The notes beneath the pieces were generated by a model. It was not told the origin of the DNA, did not search any database, and saw only the letters and a program-made list of their open reading frames with translations. The translations under genes were made by a program, and so were the position numbers. Below are positions 44,055 to 48,372 of a stretch of DNA of 48,372 bases, in pieces (position 1 is the stretch's first letter; each line of letters begins with the position of its first letter). The stretch is taken from NCBI RefSeq assembly GCF_001517915.1, contig NZ_LOQI01000006.1:1-48372 (forward strand), given 5' to 3'. The stretch is from Oceanivirga salmonicida (GTDB lineage Bacteria; Fusobacteriota; Fusobacteriia; Fusobacteriales; Leptotrichiaceae).

Positions 44055-45374
44055 ATGAAAAAATTAAAAGTTTTATTAACTTTTGCATTAACAGTATTAG
44101 CTCTTTCATGCGGGGGTAATGAAGGTGCGAAAACTGATACAGGGGAAAAAATAGATTTAAAATTTTCGGCTTTTGAAGGTGGATATGGAGATAAGGTTTG
44201 GCCTGAAATAGTTGAAGCCTATGAAAAAGTTAATCCTAATGTAAAAGTTACATTAACTCAGTCTAAAACTATAGAAGATGAGTTAACAAGTAAAATTAAA
44301 GGTGGAGATTACCCAGATGTAGTTATGATAGCTATGGGTCGTAAAGCAGGATTTACAGAAAATTTTGTTAAGGAACAAGCATTAGAAGAATTGACAGATA
44401 TTTTAAACTTAACAATTCCTGGAGAAAACAAGAAAGTTTCAGAAAAAGTTGAAGAAGGCTTTATAAATAATGGTGTAACAAAACCTTATGGTGATGATAA
44501 ACTATATTTAATGCCAGTATTCTATTCAACTACTGGACTATTCTACAACAAAACTTTATTTGAAAAAGAAGGATTTGCAGTTCCTAATACTTGGGATGAA
44601 TTATTTGCTTTAGGAGAAAAAGCTAAAGAAAAAGGTATATCATTATTTACTTATCCTACAACAGGTTATTTAGATTCGTTTATACCATCAGTAGTAGCAT
44701 CAGTTAATGGTTATGAAGGTATAAATAAATTCTATAACTTTGATAGTAGTGTTTTCAAGGGAGAAAAGGGAGATAAATTATTTGAAATATTAGAAAAAGT
44801 ATTTGCTAATGCAGACCCTACAACAGTTTCAAATGCAAATGCACAAAACTATAGAAAAAATCAACAATTAATCATAGATGGTAAAGCATTATTTATGCCT
44901 AATGGATTCTGGGTTTTAGGAGAAATGAAAGATACAACTCCTGAAGGTACGGAATGGGGAATGATGGCAATTCCTAGTTTAGATGGTGGAAATAAATATG
45001 CATATAGTTTCTTTGAACAAATTTGGATACCAAAAGAAGCCGCTAATAAAGAAGCAGCTAAAGACTTTATTGCCTTCATATATTCAGATGCAGCAGCAGA
45101 AATTTTTGCTAAGTATAATGCAGTGCAACCAATAAATTCATATCCTTATGATAAATTGTCAGCTGAAAATCAAATATTTTTTAGTATATATAAAGATGGT
45201 GCTAAGGCAATAGTTGGTGGATTTGTTCCGACTACACCAATAGAAGGTTTAGTAATAGGAGATGAAGTATATGGTTCAGTGGATTCAGTAGTTAATAAGA
45301 CTAAGACTATAAAACAATATAGAGATAATTTAGTAGAAAAATTTGACAAGTTACAAAAAAATATCATCAAATAA
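44055..45374 (+). CDS. Sugar-binding lipoprotein of the ABC transporter
   Basis: 439 residues. Signal peptide with lipobox LALSC (MKKLKVLLTFALTVLALSC), so lipidated at C19. The mature part is a family 1 extracellular solute-binding protein: GDYPDVVMIAMGRKAGFTEN, MPVFYSTTGLFYNKTLFEKE, PNTWDELFALGEKAKEKG and NGFWVLGEM. An in-frame ATG at 44046 abuts the AAGGGG site, so the ATG at 44055 is preferred. It captures galacto-N-biose or related sugars for the two upstream permeases (by context). Confidence 0.9.
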   Translation: MKKLKVLLTFALTVLALSCGGNEGAKTDTGEKIDLKFSAFEGGYGDKVWPEIVEAYEKVNPNVKVTLTQSKTIEDELTSKIKGGDYPDVVMIAMGRKAGFTENFVKEQALEELTDILNLTIPGENKKVSEKVEEGFINNGVTKPYGDDKLYLMPVFYSTTGLFYNKTLFEKEGFAVPNTWDELFALGEKAKEKGISLFTYPTTGYLDSFIPSVVASVNGYEGINKFYNFDSSVFKGEKGDKLFEILEKVFANADPTTVSNANAQNYRKNQQLIIDGKALFMPNGFWVLGEMKDTTPEGTEWGMMAIPSLDGGNKYAYSFFEQIWIPKEAANKEAAKDFIAFIYSDAAAEIFAKYNAVQPINSYPYDKLSAENQIFFSIYKDGAKAIVGGFVPTTPIEGLVIGDEVYGSVDSVVNKTKTIKQYRDNLVEKFDKLQKNIIK

Positions 45375-45385
45375 TTTTAAAATTT

Positions 45386-45417
45386 AAGTGTTACTATTAA
45401 ATGGTAGCACTTTTTTT
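45386..45417 (+). terminator. Terminator after the binding-protein gene
   Basis: AAGTGTTAC (45386-45394) pairs with GTAGCACTT (45404-45412), one G-T pair, followed by T to 45417. It separates the transport genes from the LacI regulator. Confidence 0.8.
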
Positions 45418-45476
45418 GTAGTTAAAAATTAATTTTCATTGTATAATGTATTATAGGAATTTTGAAAGGAAATATT

Positions 45477-46460
45477 ATGACTATAAAAGAAATAGCAAAG
45501 GCTAGTGGAGTAAGTATTACTACAGTATCAAGAATAATAAATAATGATGAGGATTTTAGAGTTAGTGAGAAAACTAAAAATAGGGTAATAGATACTATTC
45601 ATAAACTAGGTTATGTTAAAAGAAATATAGGGAAAAATAAACTTAGATATAAGGTAGGAATAATAAAAATATTTGAAAATGAAATAGAAGATATTAATGC
45701 GTATTATTCTTCTTTTTATTTAAAAATAAAGACAAAATTTAAAGAAGAAAAAATTAAATATGAGATATATTCAAAAAATGACCTAGAAGATGAGAGTTTT
45801 GCCAAACTAAAATACCTAGATGCAATAATAGTTGTTGGTGAAGCCCCTAATAAGTTTATACTAAACATTTTAAGATATAATAAAAATATTATATGTTTAG
45901 ATACAGATATTAAAATAGATAGTGTGGATTCTGTTAGTTTTGACTATAAATTAAGTGTAAAAAAAGTTGTTGATTATTTAATTAAACAAGGTCATAGTAA
46001 GATTGCATTAATAACGGGGAAATATAATAAAAAAGATTTTAGAGAAAAATATTTTGAAGAAATAACAAAAGATAGGAAAATACTAAAAAAGACTATACTT
46101 AAAATAGGAGAATTTTCTGATGAAAGTGGTTATAAACTCATGTTGGAACTTTTAAAAAATAAAAAAAATCAGCCAACTGCTATTTTTTGTGGGAATGATA
46201 ATATAGCACTAGGCGTTTATAAGGCTATATATAAATATAATAAAAAAATACCTGATGATATATCTGTTATAGGGTTTAATGATAATAAGAATGCTAAATT
46301 TTTAAATCCACCTTTAACTACTATAAGTATTAATTTAGACAATATAATAAATGTTGCTATGAAGTTATTGAAAGAAAGAATATATGAAAATAGAACTTTT
46401 ACTTGTAAGGTTCAAATACAAACAGAATTAATTGTTAGAAAGAGTTGTAAAAAAATTTAA
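45477..46460 (+). CDS. LacI family transcriptional regulator
   Basis: 327 residues. N-terminal LacI helix-turn-helix and hinge (MTIKEIAKASGVSITTVSRI, RVIDTIHKLGYVKRN) and a periplasmic-binding-like sensor domain (INKQGHSKIALITG-like segment, AIFCGNDNIALGVYKAI, PDDISVIGFND, NPPLTTISI). Start at the ATG at 45477 with AAAGGA six bases upstream; the TTG at 45462 is less likely. A TATAAT at 45442-45447 is a probable -10. Placed just after the GNB/LNB transport operon, it is the natural candidate for its regulator. Confidence 0.88.
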   Translation: MTIKEIAKASGVSITTVSRIINNDEDFRVSEKTKNRVIDTIHKLGYVKRNIGKNKLRYKVGIIKIFENEIEDINAYYSSFYLKIKTKFKEEKIKYEIYSKNDLEDESFAKLKYLDAIIVVGEAPNKFILNILRYNKNIICLDTDIKIDSVDSVSFDYKLSVKKVVDYLIKQGHSKIALITGKYNKKDFREKYFEEITKDRKILKKTILKIGEFSDESGYKLMLELLKNKKNQPTAIFCGNDNIALGVYKAIYKYNKKIPDDISVIGFNDNKNAKFLNPPLTTISINLDNIINVAMKLLKERIYENRTFTCKVQIQTELIVRKSCKKI

Positions 46461-46470
46461 AATTTAATAC

Positions 46471-46504
46471 TTGACAAACCGCCTTTCTTGGTGTAATATA
46501 CCAA
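46471..46504 (+). promoter_or_regulatory. GntR operon promoter with overlapping palindrome
   Basis: Perfect TTGACA (46471-46476), 17-base spacer, TAATAT (46494-46499). The palindrome TTGGTGTA-A-TATACCAA (46488-46504, one imperfect pair) covers the -10 box. Its core GGTGTAATATACC differs by one base from the palindrome at 18787-18799. Confidence 0.75.
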
Positions 46505-46528
46505 TATAACACTAAGGAGGTGATTTTG

Positions 46529-46879
46529 TTGAAATTTGATAACAAAAAACCGATTTACATACAAATAATGGATAATATCATAGATGATATTATACAAGAA
46601 AAGTATGTATCAGGAGAAAGAATACCCTCTATTAGAGATTATGCAAAGGAGTGTACAGTTAATCAAAATACTATAATGAAATGTTACCAAGAATTAGAAC
46701 GCCAAGGTATAATTGAAACTAAAAGAGGAGTGGGTTATTCTATAGTTGACGATAAAAATATTGTAGAAAAACTAAAAAAAGAAAAAATAAAAGAAGCCTT
46801 AAAGATTTTCTTGAAAGATATGTATTTATCGGGATTTAGTAAAGAAGAGATTATGGAACTTATAGAAAGGGAAGGTTAA
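46529..46879 (+). CDS. GntR family (YtrA subfamily) transcriptional regulator
   Basis: 116 residues. Winged helix: KPIYIQIMDNIIDDIIQEKY, then GERIPSIRDYAKECTVNQNT and CYQELERQGIIETKRGVGYS; the C-terminus is only a short helical tail (about 40 residues), the YtrA type. The start is TTG at 46529, eight bases after AAGGAGG; a TTG at 46526 and a GTG at 46520 are alternatives. It is followed two bases later by an ABC ATPase and permease, the classic ytrA-type operon, and a palindrome over its own promoter suggests autorepression. Confidence 0.88.
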   Translation: MKFDNKKPIYIQIMDNIIDDIIQEKYVSGERIPSIRDYAKECTVNQNTIMKCYQELERQGIIETKRGVGYSIVDDKNIVEKLKKEKIKEALKIFLKDMYLSGFSKEEIMELIEREG

Positions 46880-46880
46880 A

Positions 46881-47582
46881 ATGTTAAGTATAAAAAATTT
46901 AAATAAAAGTTTTGGGAGTAACTTAATTTTAAATAATGTAAATTTAGAATTATCTAGCGGGAAAATACTAGGCTTATTAGGACCTAATGGAAGTGGAAAA
47001 ACAAGTCTTATGAAAATTTTAGTAAATATAGGAGCTTATGACAGTGGGGAAATAGAAATCATGGGAGAAAAACTTTGTAAAGAAACTAATAGATATATAA
47101 GTTATTTACCAGATGTTATATTCTTAGATGAGAACATGAGTATAGGTCAAGCTATATCAAATCATAAGCTTTTCTATAAAGATTTTAATGAAGAAAAATC
47201 TGAAAAGTTATTAAAAGAATTAAAATTAGACAAAAAGCAAAAAATAAAAAGATTGTCTAAGGGTATGAAAGAAAAATTAAATTTAATTTTAGTTTTATCA
47301 AGAGATGCTAAACTATTTATATTAGATGAACCAATTGCAGGAGTAGATATAGTAACTAGACAACAAATTTTAAAATTAATAATAGAAAATATAAATGAAG
47401 ATGCATCAGTTATAGTAACTACACATTTAATTAAAGATATAGAACAAATATTTGATGAAGTATGCTTCTTAAACGAAGGTAACATTTCTAAAATTTACAA
47501 TGTAGAAGAAGTTAGAGTTAATAATGAAAAATCAGTAGAAGAACTGTATTTAGAATTTTTTGGAGGTGTTATAAATGCTTAA
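46881..47582 (+). CDS. ABC transporter ATP-binding protein (YtrB-like)
   Basis: 233 residues. Walker A GPNGSGKT, signature region RLSKGMKEKLNLILVLSR (a variant LSKGM instead of LSGGQ, common in this subgroup), Walker B LFILDEPIAGVD, H-loop VTTHLI. Pairs with the permease encoded 8 bases inside its 3' end. Such YtrA-controlled ABC systems respond to envelope-active compounds or export unknown substrates; the substrate here is unknown. Confidence 0.9.
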   Translation: MLSIKNLNKSFGSNLILNNVNLELSSGKILGLLGPNGSGKTSLMKILVNIGAYDSGEIEIMGEKLCKETNRYISYLPDVIFLDENMSIGQAISNHKLFYKDFNEEKSEKLLKELKLDKKQKIKRLSKGMKEKLNLILVLSRDAKLFILDEPIAGVDIVTRQQILKLIIENINEDASVIVTTHLIKDIEQIFDEVCFLNEGNISKIYNVEEVRVNNEKSVEELYLEFFGGVINA

Positions 47583-48234
47583 ATATTTTATATATCAATT
47601 AAAGAATAATTATAAAATTCTTGTAGTAAATTTATTGGTGGTAGTTTCATTAACACAAATAATTACTGAATATGATAATGGGACAACAATAATTTCATTA
47701 GATGCTATTACATTGTTATTAATACCAGGAGCAATATTATTGGGTCTAAGTGTAATGTTTTCTTTTTATAAGGCATATGATATTATAGTTGGAGACTTAT
47801 TTAGAAATACAGGTTATTTCACATATACATTGCCTATAAAAAGTTATAAAATACTATTTTCAAAAATACTATTTGCTTTATTTTATATGAATACAATTTT
47901 GGTAGCTATTTCAATACAAACAGCGCTTAATTTTAGAGTAGATTTTTTAAATATTTTAAATTTGATAAAAGATGGAATATCACCAATGGTAATTATTAAT
48001 ATTAATGTATTTATGTTTTTATCATTTATAATTATTATGTTTGTATTTGTAAAAGTCTATATAAATTCTAGATTTTATGCTATATTGATAACTACTATAA
48101 CTGCTATAATCATGACTACTTTTATTGATATTATGATTTATAATTATGATGTTAAAAGTATTATAGCAATTGCGCTATCATGTATTTTTGTTTTAATATC
48201 AGGTAGATTGTTAGATAAAAAATTAGATATGTAA
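47575..48234 (+). CDS. ABC transporter permease of the GntR-linked system
   Basis: 219 residues with about six membrane helices (around 15-30, 45-65, 95-115, 135-155, 165-185 and 193-212). ABC-2-like architecture: LFRNTGYFTYTLPIKSYKIL links helices 2 and 3, as in many ABC-2 permeases. The ATG overlaps the ATPase gene by 8 bases. Last gene of the operon, followed by a terminator. Confidence 0.82.
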   Translation: MLKYFIYQLKNNYKILVVNLLVVVSLTQIITEYDNGTTIISLDAITLLLIPGAILLGLSVMFSFYKAYDIIVGDLFRNTGYFTYTLPIKSYKILFSKILFALFYMNTILVAISIQTALNFRVDFLNILNLIKDGISPMVIININVFMFLSFIIIMFVFVKVYINSRFYAILITTITAIIMTTFIDIMIYNYDVKSIIAIALSCIFVLISGRLLDKKLDM

Positions 48235-48264
48235 TATATTAGATTTATATGTTAATAAAAAAAT

Positions 48265-48294
48265 AAATATGGGTTTTATACTCATATTTTTTTT
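48265..48294 (+). terminator. Terminator of the GntR-ABC operon
   Basis: AAATATGGG (48265-48273) pairs with CTCATATTT (48281-48289), one G-T pair, followed by T to 48294. The remaining 78 bases of the window are AT-rich and show no clear feature. Confidence 0.75.
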
Positions 48295-48372
48295 GAGAAA
48301 TAAAATATAAAATTTCCTTTTATTTTAAAGTGTTTTTGATAAAATAAAAAACTTTTCAAAAAAAAGTAAAAA

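Noticed and set aside
45417-45447. A full promoter for the LacI gene
   Set aside because: TATAAT at 45442-45447 is good, but no -35 box lies 16-18 bases upstream, so only the -10 was mentioned under the gene.

Overview
The window is about three-quarters A+T with strong A/T codon bias, TTG and GTG starts beside good Shine-Dalgarno sites, and sigma70-type promoters (TTGACA/TATAAT). It is diderm: it encodes a trimeric autotransporter, a small outer-membrane barrel and a periplasmic amidase. Together with a GH112 phosphorylase, MORN-like secreted proteins and YadA-type adhesins this fits Fusobacteriota, most likely Leptotrichiaceae (Streptobacillus/Sneathia/Leptotrichia-like). That placement is by recognition, not by a search.

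Layout. 1-387: a gene-free left edge with a leftward promoter, several hairpins and the infA promoter. 388-8505: translation and transcription core, infA-rpmJ-rpsM-rpsK-rpsD-rpoA-rplQ, a hairpin, then rimP-nusA-ylxR-infB-rbfA in overlapping order. 8552-15764: tig-clpP-clpX-lon (folding and ATP-dependent proteolysis), yajC, an AMIN-amidase and a GerMN protein. 15797-16643: a divergent pair (two-helix membrane protein and small outer-membrane protein) flanked by two nearly identical terminator hairpins. 16679-18679: leftward PadR-DUF1700-DUF4097-DUF4097 operon with a perfect 29-bp palindrome over its promoter; the last gene is frameshifted near its start. 18831-19723: a membrane protein and a GNAT. 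19819-23838: three tandem MORN-like secreted proteins, the middle one broken by one stop codon. 24007-28798: yhbY-PAP2-tlyA-rsmI-rbgA-DEAD helicase, an RNA/ribosome-maturation operon. 28837-31744: PEP carboxylase and an orphan PTS EIIB. 31835-34850 (leftward): ABC-F ATPase overlapping a GAF-like plus Abi_2/HEPN protein. 35051-39742: a 1563-residue trimeric autotransporter ending in an OmpA domain, transcribed from a promoter whose spacer is a G5-A-G7 tract. 39913-46460: a galacto-N-biose/lacto-N-biose uptake and phosphorolysis cluster (GH112 phosphorylase, two permeases, a 53-residue membrane protein, a lipoprotein binding protein, a LacI regulator). 46529-48234: YtrA-type GntR regulator with an ABC exporter pair.

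Main points: (1) the poly-G promoter of the giant adhesin looks built for phase variation; (2) the ABC-F/GAF-HEPN pair is a candidate translation-linked defence or stress module; (3) the GntR promoter and the promoter of a distant membrane gene share an almost identical GGTRTAATATACC palindrome over their -10 boxes; (4) two paralog families (DUF4097 and MORN) each contain one freshly damaged copy. No tRNA, rRNA, CRISPR array, insertion sequence or prophage was seen.
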